From: S010-25 sp964441285
GTDB lineage: Bacteria > Pseudomonadota > Gammaproteobacteria > SZUA-229
NCBI GenBank assembly: GCA_964441285.1
Contig: CAYTUK010000002.1
Coordinates: 1 to 64,000 of the forward strand
Direction: 5' to 3'
Length of the DNA: 64,000 bases
In this document: positions 16,778 to 26,610 of the stretch, one piece after another
How the letters are laid out: each line of letters starts with the position of its first letter
How positions within the stretch are numbered: position 1 is the stretch's first letter
Translations under genes and position numbers: made by a program
Notes under the pieces: model-generated
The model's database searches: none
Seen by the model: only the letters and a program-made list of their open reading frames with translations
What the model was told of the DNA's origin: nothing

Positions 16778-17680
16778 CTATAAATACTTAAAGAGCGACA
16801 GGCCCTGTATTTTGACAAAACTCTGTTGCGAAGCCTGCAATGCCAGTGTCTGCCGCTGAAACCGACTGACTGCTGAGGCATAATCCAGATCTTGCAGGCT
16901 GGATCGGTTCTGGCGTAATTGTAGATCAAACGCACTATTCATGTTTTTCTGGCTATCAATAGCATTCAACCGTGCGCCAACTGAAGCGCGTGTATCCAGT
17001 AAACCATTAATCGCTGAATCCAGCCGGGTAAGCGTTGTTGCTGAAGGTGTATTAGCATCCAGATTGGCGGCAAAATCAGCCACTGCAGAGAACATACTGC
17101 TAACACCACCGGCTCCATTATCGACACGCATAAATACTGAATCACCCGTATTTGAAGTGGCAATTTTTCGCGTTGGGCCAATCTGTAATATCCGCCGCCC
17201 CTGATCTCCGGCATAACTAAATTTACCACCACCTAAATCGTTGAAGGGTTTGGTCGCACCTTTATAACCAGAAAACAGATATTCACCACTGCTATCTTTC
17301 GTATTCGCTGTCTGCAACAGTCCATTCAAACTGGTACGAACTTCGGCTGCCATAGAGCGGCGGTCATTCGCATTTAAACTGCTATTATTGGCGCGCACAG
17401 CAAGTTCACGGATGCGTTGCAGCAGATCACCCGACTGGGATAACACGCTGTCTTCCAGCGACAGGCGGTTTTGTGCCGCATTCGTATTACGCTGGTATTG
17501 GGTATTGGTATCGATCAACCGTCCCAGTTCAAGGATACGGGTCGCAGCAAAAGGGTCATCACTAGGTGCCAGCACGCGTTTTCCAGTAGACATCTGCTGC
17601 TGCGTTTTAGCCAGCGCTGACTGCTGGTCCAGCATGGAGTTAACGCCCTGCTGGTAAAGTTGGAAGGTTGAAATTCGCAT
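16778..17680 (-). CDS. flgL: Flagellar hook-filament junction protein FlgL (HAP3)
   Basis: Adaptor between hook and filament. The flagellin-like N-terminus MRISTFQLYQQGVNSMLDQQSALAKTQQQMSTGKRVLAPSDDP is diagnostic, and the C-terminal flagellin-type helix (about 220-300) has DLQLRQNRSSLQDLDYASAVSRFQRQTLALQASQQSF. Length 300 aa is slightly shorter than in enterics but normal for environmental gammaproteobacteria. It is 24 bp downstream of flgK. Confidence 0.95.
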   Translation of the reverse strand: MRISTFQLYQQGVNSMLDQQSALAKTQQQMSTGKRVLAPSDDPFAATRILELGRLIDTNTQYQRNTNAAQNRLSLEDSVLSQSGDLLQRIRELAVRANNSSLNANDRRSMAAEVRTSLNGLLQTANTKDSSGEYLFSGYKGATKPFNDLGGGKFSYAGDQGRRILQIGPTRKIATSNTGDSVFMRVDNGAGGVSSMFSAVADFAANLDANTPSATTLTRLDSAINGLLDTRASVGARLNAIDSQKNMNSAFDLQLRQNRSSLQDLDYASAVSRFQRQTLALQASQQSFVKIQGLSLFKYL

Positions 17681-17704
17681 ATGTCTTTAACCTCGCTCAG
17701 TGCC

Positions 17705-19669
17705 TTATCCAACGGCCCGTAATAAAGTATTAAACAACGAACTGGCGGTCGCAATAACTTTTGCTGAAGCCTGATATGCCTGTTGGAAACGCACCAGGTT
17801 GGCGGCTTCATTATCCAGGTTCACTCCCGATACCGATTCGCGTGTCGCGACGACCTGATTGAGTAAACCTTTCTGCGCTAACGCGCTTAATTCTGCCTGC
17901 CGCGTACCGGTACCAACATCCGCCACCATCGCATTATAACTTCCACTAAAACTGGCCGTACCCGCATTTAATAGTTTTGTGGTGGAAAGCCCTGCCATTA
18001 GCAGCGCATTACGATTATCACCACTACCGCCAGTATTGTACTGCGTAGAGAAAGTATCACCCGCAACTGGGGCACCCGTCAACTTCACTGTATAACCAAA
18101 ATTCAGCCCTCCCGGTGTGGGAAATACTTCACCACCGGTTGCCGAGCTGTAGCTAATACCACTTTCCAGCACCACCGGTGCCGTCGGGTTGGTATTATCC
18201 AGAAGGTCGTAACTGCTGCCTGAGGTAAAGCGCACTAATATGGGTGGTGTCAACTTTCCAGCCGTGGTCTGGAAGGCCGCATTATTGATGTCTGTTACCA
18301 CCCCGGCACTAATTACTCCGGTGCCCGTGTTAGTCACGGTCGCTGCACTTCTAACCGGCGCCGCCGCAGCAATCTGACGGCTGTCTGCCATCACCATCTG
18401 GATGTCCTGTGCGCCGGTACGAGTCGGACGAATTAAATAACTATCCCCATTCGCTGCGGGAGCGTTAATCTGGATTTTCAGGCCATCCACAATAAAAGGA
18501 TTCGCCGCTGTGCCCGCCCCAGTCATCGCTACTGCCTGTCCGGTATCGGTTCGGCTCAAACCCCAGCTACTGCCTTTATAAGTGAGCATATAATCATAAT
18601 TGGTCAGTTTTGTCGGATCATTAAAACTAACGCTGACATTCCCTGCCGTGCCCTGTCGAACAAATACACCAGGTTTGGAGATCTGAAAAAAATTACCGCC
18701 CAGCCCACCATCTATATTCATCCCACGACTATTCTGGGCATTGAGAAAGCTGCCCATACCGATGGCAACACGCCCCAGGCTATTACTGGTTGGGTTGAGC
18801 ATGCGATTTCTAAAACCAATAACTCCGCCCAGACGTCCGCCAATACGCTGTTCACTTACCGGCGTATCCGCATTATTACCACCATCAATCGCCAGCCCTA
18901 GCTGATTCGGATCACCATTCTGAATCACTGTTTTTAAGACACTGGCATTACTGCCACGGACTAATAACTGGCCTTTCCCTACCATTACATTAATGGAACC
19001 ATCATCCTGCTTAACGGTGGTCACAGCAGCATATTTAGAAATACTGCGGATCAGGCTATCACGCTGGTCAAGTAAATCATTGGGCGGCTGCCCTCCACTA
19101 CGGCCTGTTGCGACAACAATCGCCTGATTGAGTTTGGCAATCTCACTGGTAAAGCTGTTTATTTCTGTCACACTATTTTTAATTTCACTATTCACCTGGC
19201 CACGGGTGCTTTCGATATAATTGTTCAACGCATTAAACTGTTTTGCCAGCTGACCGGCCGCATTAAAGAGTACCGTTCGAGTTGCTGGCGTTGCGGGTGA
19301 GTTTGCCACATCCTGCATGGCATTAAAGAAACGCTGAATGGATGCATTCATGCCGGTATTTTTGTCCGCTGTCACATTATCCAGTTGTACAGCTAGACCA
19401 TGCAAAGCCTTGTATTCTTCCGTTGCAGACGTTCCATTACGGACGCTGGCTTCAACAAAGGCATTAAATGATCGGGTAATCGTTACCGTATCAACCCCTG
19501 TACCAGAAAAACCAAACCCATTTGACTGCGGCGCACGACTGCTCAGCTGCACTGACTGCCGGCTATACCCTGGTGTATTTACATTGGCAATATTATGACC
19601 AATGGTATTCAACGTGCGCTGAAAAGCGAGCAGGCCGGAACTACCGATACTTAATAAACCATTTGCCAT
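17705..19669 (-). CDS. flgK: Flagellar hook-associated protein FlgK (HAP1)
   Basis: Junction protein placed on top of the hook. The N-terminal rod-like domain (GLLSIGSSGLLAFQRTLNTIGHNIANVNTPGYSRQ) and the C-terminal domain (SGVNLDNEAANLVRFQQAYQASAKVIATASSLFNTLL) are both complete. The central part is long and variable (654 aa total). The ATG overlaps the stop of flgJ by one base (ATGA-type arrangement), indicating coupled translation. Confidence 0.95.
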   Translation of the reverse strand: MANGLLSIGSSGLLAFQRTLNTIGHNIANVNTPGYSRQSVQLSSRAPQSNGFGFSGTGVDTVTITRSFNAFVEASVRNGTSATEEYKALHGLAVQLDNVTADKNTGMNASIQRFFNAMQDVANSPATPATRTVLFNAAGQLAKQFNALNNYIESTRGQVNSEIKNSVTEINSFTSEIAKLNQAIVVATGRSGGQPPNDLLDQRDSLIRSISKYAAVTTVKQDDGSINVMVGKGQLLVRGSNASVLKTVIQNGDPNQLGLAIDGGNNADTPVSEQRIGGRLGGVIGFRNRMLNPTSNSLGRVAIGMGSFLNAQNSRGMNIDGGLGGNFFQISKPGVFVRQGTAGNVSVSFNDPTKLTNYDYMLTYKGSSWGLSRTDTGQAVAMTGAGTAANPFIVDGLKIQINAPAANGDSYLIRPTRTGAQDIQMVMADSRQIAAAAPVRSAATVTNTGTGVISAGVVTDINNAAFQTTAGKLTPPILVRFTSGSSYDLLDNTNPTAPVVLESGISYSSATGGEVFPTPGGLNFGYTVKLTGAPVAGDTFSTQYNTGGSGDNRNALLMAGLSTTKLLNAGTASFSGSYNAMVADVGTGTRQAELSALAQKGLLNQVVATRESVSGVNLDNEAANLVRFQQAYQASAKVIATASSLFNTLLRAVG

Positions 19670-20697
19670 TATTGATTACCTCCGGTAGTTCTGACCGTGT
19701 GAGCAGCCCCCCAGTTAACCCTGTTCAACGGTTGGTTATTTTTTAATGCCATCACTGTGCGTAAAAATGTATCACGCTGAGTAATGGCCTGAATTTTTTC
19801 AGCATAAACAGGATCAGTAGAGTAACCAGCCTGCTGTAATTTTTGTAAAAAAACAGTGGTGTTACCCGCATGATCAATCGCGCTCTGGTAGCGCGGACTA
19901 TTCTTCAACAACCGTGCATAGTCATCAAAACTGTCTTTTATGGAGCCGTAGGCACGAAAAGATGCCCGCTCTTTTTTAGCAATACCATCACGGTATTCCA
20001 GCGTTGAAATAAATGCGCGTTTACCCTGCCAACGCGAATCAGCCTTAATGCCAAATAAATTATTTGCGCTGGTGCCGGTAATATCAGTCACCATTTTCTG
20101 ACCCCAGCCAGTTTCCAGTGCTGATTGCGCTATAAGTACTTCGGGTTTTACGCCAATTTTTGCTGCTGCCTGGTTTGCATGTGGCCACAACGACTGAATA
20201 AATTGCGCTTGTGCCTGTGGGCTGATTGTTTCGTCGCGCTGAACACTTTGCGCCGATTTAACCCGTTGAACGAATGGCTGAGTAGTGTTGCGTTGCCCCA
20301 TTGTCGTAACATAAAAGCTAAGCGGTTTTAATGGAACATTGTTTTTCGCCCGTGAATTGGCATTGGTGGCTAACTGTCGTTCCATCATAGCAGCCAGACC
20401 AATTCCACCACTAGCTCGGTTAGATAAATCCAGCGCGATCTGTTTATCAAACATGCCCTGGTAAAAACGGGTTTGCTGATTTCCATCCGATGCAGTAGCA
20501 GGGCTGGCATTACGCATAGACTTGAGCATCATTTGTAAAAACAGCGCTTCAAACTGTTTTGCCACCTGTCGCGTAACCTGCGTTTTTTGCGCCCCAGTAG
20601 CCGTGGCGGCCTTGGCGCGTAACTCAGCAAGTGAGCTAAAATCGGTGTAGATACCTGTCGGTATCATTGGACTACTAATGTTATTAATATCATTCAT
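19669..20697 (-). CDS. flgJ: Flagellar rod assembly protein / peptidoglycan hydrolase FlgJ
   Basis: Two-domain FlgJ of 342 aa. The N-terminal rod-capping domain (about 35-115) has VAKQFEALFLQMMLKSMRNASP, and the C-terminal glucosaminidase-type muramidase domain (about 180-325) has AKIGVKPEVLIAQSALETGWGQ with the catalytic Glu and a later YSTDPVYAEKIQAI. It opens a hole in peptidoglycan for the growing rod. The N-terminal residues lack a signal peptide, as expected for export through the flagellar system. It follows flgI by 10 bp. Confidence 0.95.
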   Translation of the reverse strand: MNDINNISSPMIPTGIYTDFSSLAELRAKAATATGAQKTQVTRQVAKQFEALFLQMMLKSMRNASPATASDGNQQTRFYQGMFDKQIALDLSNRASGGIGLAAMMERQLATNANSRAKNNVPLKPLSFYVTTMGQRNTTQPFVQRVKSAQSVQRDETISPQAQAQFIQSLWPHANQAAAKIGVKPEVLIAQSALETGWGQKMVTDITGTSANNLFGIKADSRWQGKRAFISTLEYRDGIAKKERASFRAYGSIKDSFDDYARLLKNSPRYQSAIDHAGNTTVFLQKLQQAGYSTDPVYAEKIQAITQRDTFLRTVMALKNNQPLNRVNWGAAHTVRTTGGNQ

Positions 20698-20707
20698 ACC
20701 CGTCGCC

Positions 20708-21841
20708 TTAGATTACGACCAGTTCTGCATGTAAAGCACCCGCTGCTTTTAATGCCTGTAAAATCGCCACCAGATCACCTGGTGCTGCACCCACCCGATT
20801 CACCGCACGCACAATATCATTTAAATTCACCCCCGGCTCAAACATAAACATATGGCTGTCATCGGCCTTAACATTAAGTTGACTTTTCGTGATAACTTTA
20901 GTTGTACCACTGTTTGAAAAGGGTGCAATGGGCTGACTCACACCTTGCGACTCAGAAATAGTAACCACCAGATTACCGTGTGATACCGCTGCCGGTGAAA
21001 CCAGTACATGGCTACTTATTACCACCGTACCCGTGCGCGAATTAATGATAACTCGCGCTGGTGCATCGCCCGGTGTAAAAGTGAGATTTTCTACCATTGA
21101 AAGGAAAGTCACCCGTGCGTTTTCATTCTCCGGGGCACGTACCTGCACCGACATAGGGTCAAGCGATTTTGCAATGCCTTTACCAAAAGTTTTATTGATT
21201 ACCGCAGCCATACGACTGGCGGTGGTAAAGTCAGCAGTAAATAAATTATAGGTGACAGAATCTTTTTTACCCAGCTGAAAAGGCAGAGTACGTTCAACAA
21301 TGCCCCCCCCCGGAACACGCCCAACACTGGGCACATTAATGACTATTCTGGAGCCATCTTTCCCCTGAACACCGAGACCACCAACAATTAAATTACCCTG
21401 CGCCACAGCATAAACCTTACCATCCGCACCTTTTAGTGGCGACATTAACAATGTACCACCACGCAAACTTTTTGAATTTCCTATAGAGGATGCAGCAACG
21501 TCAATCTTCTGGCCTTTTTTAATAAAGGCGGGCAAGGTCGCCGTTAACATGACGGCCGCAACATTTTTAGGTTTAAGTTTTATGCCTTTTGGTATGACCA
21601 CGCCCAGTTTCGTCAGCATATTTTTTAGCGTTTGTTCCGTAAAAAATACCTGGTTCACCTTATCGCCCGTGCCATCAAGTCCAACCACCAGGCCATAACC
21701 CACCAGCTGATTGTCTCGCATACTGCTTATCGCCGCCAGATCCTTGATCCGTTCGGCATCCGCATTGCCAACGCATAAACATAAAATCAGACCCAACAAT
21801 GGGAAGTAGTTTACTCTGCTCATAAAAGTATCTGTACGCAT
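20708..21841 (-). CDS. flgI: Flagellar P-ring protein FlgI
   Basis: Periplasmic P-ring subunit (377 aa). A Sec signal peptide (MSRVNYFPLLGLILCLCVGNADA) precedes the mature start ERIKDLAAISSMRDNQLVGYGLVVGLDGTGD, which is nearly invariant in FlgI. The end VGAAPGDLVAILQALKAAGALHAELVVI is also diagnostic. The start at 21841 follows AGGGGG by 5 bases. A longer reading to 21865 would overlap flgH. A Met at 21823 would also give a usable signal peptide. Confidence 0.95.
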   Translation of the reverse strand: MRTDTFMSRVNYFPLLGLILCLCVGNADAERIKDLAAISSMRDNQLVGYGLVVGLDGTGDKVNQVFFTEQTLKNMLTKLGVVIPKGIKLKPKNVAAVMLTATLPAFIKKGQKIDVAASSIGNSKSLRGGTLLMSPLKGADGKVYAVAQGNLIVGGLGVQGKDGSRIVINVPSVGRVPGGGIVERTLPFQLGKKDSVTYNLFTADFTTASRMAAVINKTFGKGIAKSLDPMSVQVRAPENENARVTFLSMVENLTFTPGDAPARVIINSRTGTVVISSHVLVSPAAVSHGNLVVTISESQGVSQPIAPFSNSGTTKVITKSQLNVKADDSHMFMFEPGVNLNDIVRAVNRVGAAPGDLVAILQALKAAGALHAELVVI

Positions 21842-21849
21842 TGAGCCCC

Positions 21850-22512
21850 CTAAAACGGCATCCACGAGCTATTGAAGAAGCGGCTTAACCAGCCCATTGA
21901 ACTGGAATCGGAAATCGCACCCTTACCGCCATACTCTATTTGTGCATTGGCAACACGGGAAGATAAGATCGTATTGTCTGGACTAATATCAGTAGGACGA
22001 ATAATGCCACGTAACCGCACATATTCTTCACTCTGATTAATACTGATCCATTTCTCGCCCTGTACTACCAGGTTGCCATTGTGTAAAACCCGGACCACGG
22101 TCACCACTACATTACCGGTTAATTTGTTACTCTGCTTACTATCACCTGTACCGGTAAAATCAATGCCGGAATCATAATTGTTATCCAGAACGGGGATACC
22201 GCCTGCGGTAACTGTCTTACCACCCACTGTTCCCTTGGCTTTAAGTATTGATTCCTTGCTGGTAACAGTTTCTGCATTTTTCGAGGCATCCGTTTTTTCA
22301 TTCAACAGCACGGTCACCATATCACCAACTCGATGCGCTTTTAAATCTTCGTATAACATCACAGCATCGGCACGCTGATAAATGGAATCGCTATTACCCG
22401 GCGGAATTTTGACTGGTGGCGGCATGGTTGGTGCAAACGCAGGATCCCCCCGTTCTGGTATGGCACATCCAGCGACCAATAGCAGCAGCAATACAGGCAG
22501 TAAAAGTTTCAT
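21850..22512 (-). CDS. flgH: Flagellar L-ring lipoprotein FlgH
   Basis: Outer-membrane L-ring subunit (220 aa). A lipoprotein signal (LLPVLLLLLVAGC) puts the lipidated Cys at residue 16. Family motifs include GDMVTVLLNEKTDASKNAET, FTGTGDSKQSNKLTGNVVVTVVRVLHNGNLVVQGEKWISINQSEEYVRLRG in segments, and SSRVANAQIEYGGKGAISDSSSMGWLSRFF at the end. It precedes flgI with 8 bp between. Confidence 0.96.
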   Translation of the reverse strand: MKLLLPVLLLLLVAGCAIPERGDPAFAPTMPPPVKIPPGNSDSIYQRADAVMLYEDLKAHRVGDMVTVLLNEKTDASKNAETVTSKESILKAKGTVGGKTVTAGGIPVLDNNYDSGIDFTGTGDSKQSNKLTGNVVVTVVRVLHNGNLVVQGEKWISINQSEEYVRLRGIIRPTDISPDNTILSSRVANAQIEYGGKGAISDSSSMGWLSRFFNSSWMPF

Positions 22513-22533
22513 TGTTATAACCTGAACCGGGCA

Positions 22534-23319
22534 CTACATATTGTTGGTTGCATACTGCATCATCTTGTCCACTGTTGAGATGGCTTTGGAGTTCATCTCA
22601 TACGTTCTCTGGGTTTCAATCATATTCACCAGTTCTTCAACAGTATTAACATTAGAACCTTCCAATGAACCCTGAATCATCGTACCCAATCCATTCAAGC
22701 CAGGGGTTCCGGTGATTGGCGAACCACTGGCAGCAGATTCATGATAAAGATTTCCCCCGATGGCCTGTAACCCAGTCGCATTAACAAAATCCGCCAGCTG
22801 AAGGGTGCCAACCTGACTGGGCGTTGAACTGCCAGGGATGACGGCTGAGACAATGCCGTCCGAACTAATGCTGACGCTCTGCGCATTACTGGGTATAGTA
22901 ATACTTGGGTTCACCGGATAGCCGGTTGAATTCACCAGCTGTCCGGTTGCATCCATCTGCAACGAACCATCACGCGTATACGCAGTGGTTCCATCTGGCA
23001 TTAGAATCTGTAAAAAACCACGACCCTGAATTGCCACATCCAGTGAATTACCGGTTTTTACAATGCTGCCCTGGGTAAACAGTTTTTCTGTTGCCACGGT
23101 GCGTACACCAGTACCAATATTTAACCCTGATGGCATCACCGTATTCTGTGACGACTGTGCACCCACCTGCACTACATTCTGATAAATCAGATCGGCAAAT
23201 ACGGCTCGGTCGCGCTTAAATCCGGTAGTACTGGCATTGGCCAGATTATTTGAGATCGTTGCCATACGGGTTTGCTGAGCTTCCAGGCCGGTTTTCGCTA
23301 TCCACAATGCTGAACTCAT
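22534..23319 (-). CDS. flgG: Flagellar distal rod protein FlgG
   Basis: Distal rod subunit of 261 aa, the canonical length. It starts MSSALWIAKTGLEAQQTRMATISNNLANASTTGFKRDRAVF, has LDVAIQGRGFLQILMPDG in the core and ends with EGSNVNTVEELVNMIETQRTYEMNSKAISTVDKMMQYATNNM, all FlgG hallmarks. It lies between flgF (48 bp) and flgH (21 bp). Confidence 0.96.
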   Translation of the reverse strand: MSSALWIAKTGLEAQQTRMATISNNLANASTTGFKRDRAVFADLIYQNVVQVGAQSSQNTVMPSGLNIGTGVRTVATEKLFTQGSIVKTGNSLDVAIQGRGFLQILMPDGTTAYTRDGSLQMDATGQLVNSTGYPVNPSITIPSNAQSVSISSDGIVSAVIPGSSTPSQVGTLQLADFVNATGLQAIGGNLYHESAASGSPITGTPGLNGLGTMIQGSLEGSNVNTVEELVNMIETQRTYEMNSKAISTVDKMMQYATNNM

Positions 23320-23367
23320 AATTTTACTCCTACATACTTCTGTTGCAGGCTTTAACCGATACTCGGT

Positions 23368-24123
23368 CTAGCCCATACGAATCATTTGTGCCGCTGCTTC
23401 ATCGTTACGCTTGGCGGTATTAATTAATTTAATGTAAGTCTCATACTGGCGCGCCAGCTCTATCATTCGAACCATCGAGGTGATCGCATTAACATTACTC
23501 GATTCGAGTACACCCGATACGGTAGTAACGCTCGCATCGGCAACGGCTTTCTTCTTGCCGGCCAGGTGCATTAGTCCATCAACCCCCTTGTGTAACTGCT
23601 GTGGTGGTGGATTAACCAGTTTGATGCGATCAATAACCGCCAGGGAGTTCACCGCCTGCCCCAGCGGCCGTATAGAAATGGTGCCATCCGCGGCGATTTT
23701 TAATTCGGCATGGCTGGGAATGGTAATCGGACCACCATCACCTATCACCACCTGACCGGTAGCCGTAGTCAGACGACCCAGATTGTCTATCTGTAAATCA
23801 CCAGCGCGGGTGTACGCTTCACTGCCATCGGCAGCCTGTACCGCAAACCAGCCTGGACCTTTGATGGCCATATCCAGATCACGACCCGTTGTAATAATGT
23901 TACCCGGTGACAGGTCCACTCCATTACTGTTCTTCGACCCACCAACGGTGCTGGCATAAACCCGGTCAGCATAACCCGGGCCATAAACAGGCAGACTACG
24001 ACTGGCTTCAAAATCTGCCCGAAAACCGACAGTATTGGCATTAGCCAGATTATTCGTATTGACCGCCTGCGCCTTCATCATTTCTTTGGCGCCAGACATA
24101 GCCACAAATATCATACGATCCAT
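23368..24123 (-). CDS. flgF: Flagellar proximal rod protein FlgF
   Basis: Rod protein of 251 aa. The N-terminal FlaBN segment (AMSGAKEMMKAQAVNTNNLANANTVGFRADFEASR) and C-terminal ESSNVNAITSMVRMIELARQYETYIKLINTAKRNDEAAAQMIRMG are typical of FlgF. The start MDRMIFVAMSGAK fits the family. It follows flgE by 46 bp. Confidence 0.95.
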   Translation of the reverse strand: MDRMIFVAMSGAKEMMKAQAVNTNNLANANTVGFRADFEASRSLPVYGPGYADRVYASTVGGSKNSNGVDLSPGNIITTGRDLDMAIKGPGWFAVQAADGSEAYTRAGDLQIDNLGRLTTATGQVVIGDGGPITIPSHAELKIAADGTISIRPLGQAVNSLAVIDRIKLVNPPPQQLHKGVDGLMHLAGKKKAVADASVTTVSGVLESSNVNAITSMVRMIELARQYETYIKLINTAKRNDEAAAQMIRMG

Positions 24124-24169
24124 AACAAACTACTCACGTTAATCGACACACTGGATTTTAATTTAATGC

Positions 24170-25390
24170 TTACAGGTTAATTACTGTCTGCGTAATGGTA
24201 TTTTCTGCCTTAATGGCCTGGGCATTCGCCTGAAAGTCACGCTGTGCGACAATCATCCGTACCAGCTGTGCAGTTAAGTCAACATTGGAATCTTCCAGCG
24301 CTTTGGATTGAATTAATCCCAGACCACCGGTACCCGGATCACTCACGACCGGCGAGCCTGAGGCAAAGGTTTCTGCCCAGGTAGTATTCCCCAACGACTG
24401 TAAACCCTGTGCATTGGTAAATTTAGCCAGGGCCACCTGCCCCTGAGGTTTTGACTGTCCATTACTGTAGCGCGAGAAAATAATGCCTTTCGAATCAATA
24501 TCCAGCCCCAATAGCTGACCGGCGGTGTAACCATCCTGCTTTAATTTATTCACTGCGAATTTACTGCCAAACTGCGTACTGCTGGACATATCCAGAGTAA
24601 AGTTCTGCGGCGTGGTGGCACCACCACCAGGTGTCCAGGATAATGCAATACTGGCTGGCGATTTATAGGAACCGTTTGAATTAAAAGTGATTGCCGTCGT
24701 GTTTAGCAACGTACCGTCAACCACCGTACGAACATTCCACTGATTTGGATTGGTGGTGGGATCCAGCTTGCTAAAATACAAGGTGGCAGCATGGTTATTC
24801 CCCAGGCTGTCATAAATAGACGTTGACGTTGATGAGTTATAACCTGTCGCATTTGGCACCCCGGCAACCATCAACCAGTTACTGTCTGTCTGTACTCCAC
24901 CCGAATCCAGGTTAACTCCGCCCTGTATCGCCGATGTTGGTCGGGGGCTAACATTCGCAGTGCTCAATTGCAGCGGTGAAACCCCACCAGTAATCGCTCC
25001 GCTACTATCGGCTTTTTTTGCCAACAGGGCGAACCCCTTGTTATTGACCACGGTTCCTGTCGAATCCAGGCTAAAATTACCGGCTCGGCTAAACAGTGTT
25101 GAACCATTATTATCCAGCTGAAAAAACCCCTGGCCATTAATCGCCAGATCCAGTGCATTGCTGGTAAAGGATATATTTCCCTGGGCAAACTGCTGTGCCG
25201 CCCTTTGCAACCGCACCCCCTGACCAATGCTGGTACCGGCTCCACCCACCAGACCAGTGGCATAAACATCGGCAAACTCGGCGCGGGAAGATTTAAAACC
25301 CGTGGTGGATGAATTAGCAATATTATTCCCAATAATCCCCAAATCGGCTGAAGCGGCCTGGATTCCACTCAGTGCTGTATTAAATGACAT
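24170..25390 (-). CDS. flgE: Flagellar hook protein FlgE
   Basis: Hook subunit of 406 aa, close to the enterobacterial length. It begins MSFNTALSGIQAASADLGIIGNNIANSSTTGFKSSRAEF, has the LDLAINGQGFFQLDNNG core motif and ends LEDSNVDLTAQLVRMIVAQRDFQANAQAIKAENTITQTVINL. The middle is variable and Thr/Ser/Asn-rich. It is 70 bp from flgD. Confidence 0.96.
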   Translation of the reverse strand: MSFNTALSGIQAASADLGIIGNNIANSSTTGFKSSRAEFADVYATGLVGGAGTSIGQGVRLQRAAQQFAQGNISFTSNALDLAINGQGFFQLDNNGSTLFSRAGNFSLDSTGTVVNNKGFALLAKKADSSGAITGGVSPLQLSTANVSPRPTSAIQGGVNLDSGGVQTDSNWLMVAGVPNATGYNSSTSTSIYDSLGNNHAATLYFSKLDPTTNPNQWNVRTVVDGTLLNTTAITFNSNGSYKSPASIALSWTPGGGATTPQNFTLDMSSSTQFGSKFAVNKLKQDGYTAGQLLGLDIDSKGIIFSRYSNGQSKPQGQVALAKFTNAQGLQSLGNTTWAETFASGSPVVSDPGTGGLGLIQSKALEDSNVDLTAQLVRMIVAQRDFQANAQAIKAENTITQTVINL

Positions 25391-25460
25391 ATTTTTTACC
25401 TCTGTGTATTCAATGTATATTTTAAGTTACTAAAAGCTTCATCTTAAAGAAAACAATGGC

Positions 25461-26159
25461 TTAATTAATCGCCAGTACCTGATCGAATGGAACCACCGAG
25501 CCGCTGGCCAGATTGAGTCGCACACCACCCCCACTACCACCAGCCTTACCCAGAGTAATGCTATTCACCTTCGTATCAAGAGCGACCGTCAATGCCTGCG
25601 TGGTTCCACCAGTTGATGCCTCGGCCACCAGTTTATATTTTCCCGGCAATGCAACACTGCCATCATCTTTAAAACCGTCCCATTGAAATTGCATATTGCC
25701 AGCAGCCCCACTGCCCAGCGGTAAACTGCGAACTTCAGCCCCCTGTGCATCAATCACCCGCAAAGTGACATTGGCCGCTGATTGCGGCAGCGTTATTTGC
25801 CCATGGATAGAACCACCCGCATTAAGCACACCGTTACCGCCAGCAATCAGTACATTACGCCCGACCAGTCCCGTTGCCTGTAATGCCTGACTGGATGACA
25901 ATTTTCCTGCCAGCGAATTAAACGAGGTATTTAAATTCTGCATCCCTTTCACCGTTGACAATTGTGCTAGCTGGTTCATAAACTGACTTGGGTCCAGGGG
26001 TTTACTCGGATCCTGATTTTTTACCTGCGCCACCAGCAGCTTCATAAAATCGGTTTGGCTTAGTTGCGATTTATCTGCACGGGTTATCTTTTTTGCCAGT
26101 GAATTACCAATCGCGGCATTCGCTGGTGAAAGTGCATTCGCTAGATTAATTGCAGACAT
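25461..26159 (-). CDS. flgD: Flagellar hook cap/scaffold protein FlgD
   Basis: Scaffold on which hook subunits assemble, 232 aa. The N-terminal region has LSQTDFMKLLVAQVKNQDPSKPLDPSQFMNQLAQLSTVKGMQNLN, the FlgD signature, and the C-terminal half (about 105-225) is the Fn3/tudor-like FlgD Ig domain with FQWDGFKDDGSVALPGKYK. It lies between flgC (35 bp) and flgE. Confidence 0.95.
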   Translation of the reverse strand: MSAINLANALSPANAAIGNSLAKKITRADKSQLSQTDFMKLLVAQVKNQDPSKPLDPSQFMNQLAQLSTVKGMQNLNTSFNSLAGKLSSSQALQATGLVGRNVLIAGGNGVLNAGGSIHGQITLPQSAANVTLRVIDAQGAEVRSLPLGSGAAGNMQFQWDGFKDDGSVALPGKYKLVAEASTGGTTQALTVALDTKVNSITLGKAGGSGGGVRLNLASGSVVPFDQVLAIN

Positions 26160-26194
26160 TTTCTGTTCTCCCGCTTCTTTATGTTTTATTCAGC

Positions 26195-26608
26195 TTATTT
26201 TCCAAGATTCAGCGTTTTTAACAGCAACCGCTTGGAAGTGTTAAAGACATCAACATTGTTTTGATAGGCGCGTGATGCCGCCATCATATTCGTCATCGCT
26301 TCAATCGTATTCACGTTTGATTTATACACGTAACCATTTTTATCTGCTTTCGGATTAGCCGGTTGATATTGCGCTACACCCTGCGCCTGGCTTTGCACAA
26401 TACCCGCAACGCGCACCGGAATGGATACCTGCTGATCATTTAAACCTTGCATTACGGCAGCAAAAACCGGCTGTCGTGAGCGGTAAATTTTATCTTTACT
26501 GCTCGCCACTACATCCGCATTTGCCAGATTACTGGCCACGGTATTCAAACGCACAGACTGTGCACTCATAGCCGAACCACTCACATTAAAAATATTATAT
26601 AAACCCAT
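26195..26608 (-). CDS. flgC: Flagellar proximal rod protein FlgC
   Basis: Rod subunit of 137 aa. The start MGLYNIFNVSGSAMSAQSVRLNTVASNLANADVVAS and the end YKSNVNTIEAMTNMMAASRAYQNNVDVFNTSKRLLLKTLNLGK are both diagnostic. It follows flgB with 2 bp between the genes, so translation is probably coupled. Confidence 0.96.
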   Translation of the reverse strand: MGLYNIFNVSGSAMSAQSVRLNTVASNLANADVVASSKDKIYRSRQPVFAAVMQGLNDQQVSIPVRVAGIVQSQAQGVAQYQPANPKADKNGYVYKSNVNTIEAMTNMMAASRAYQNNVDVFNTSKRLLLKTLNLGK

Positions 26609-26610
26609 TT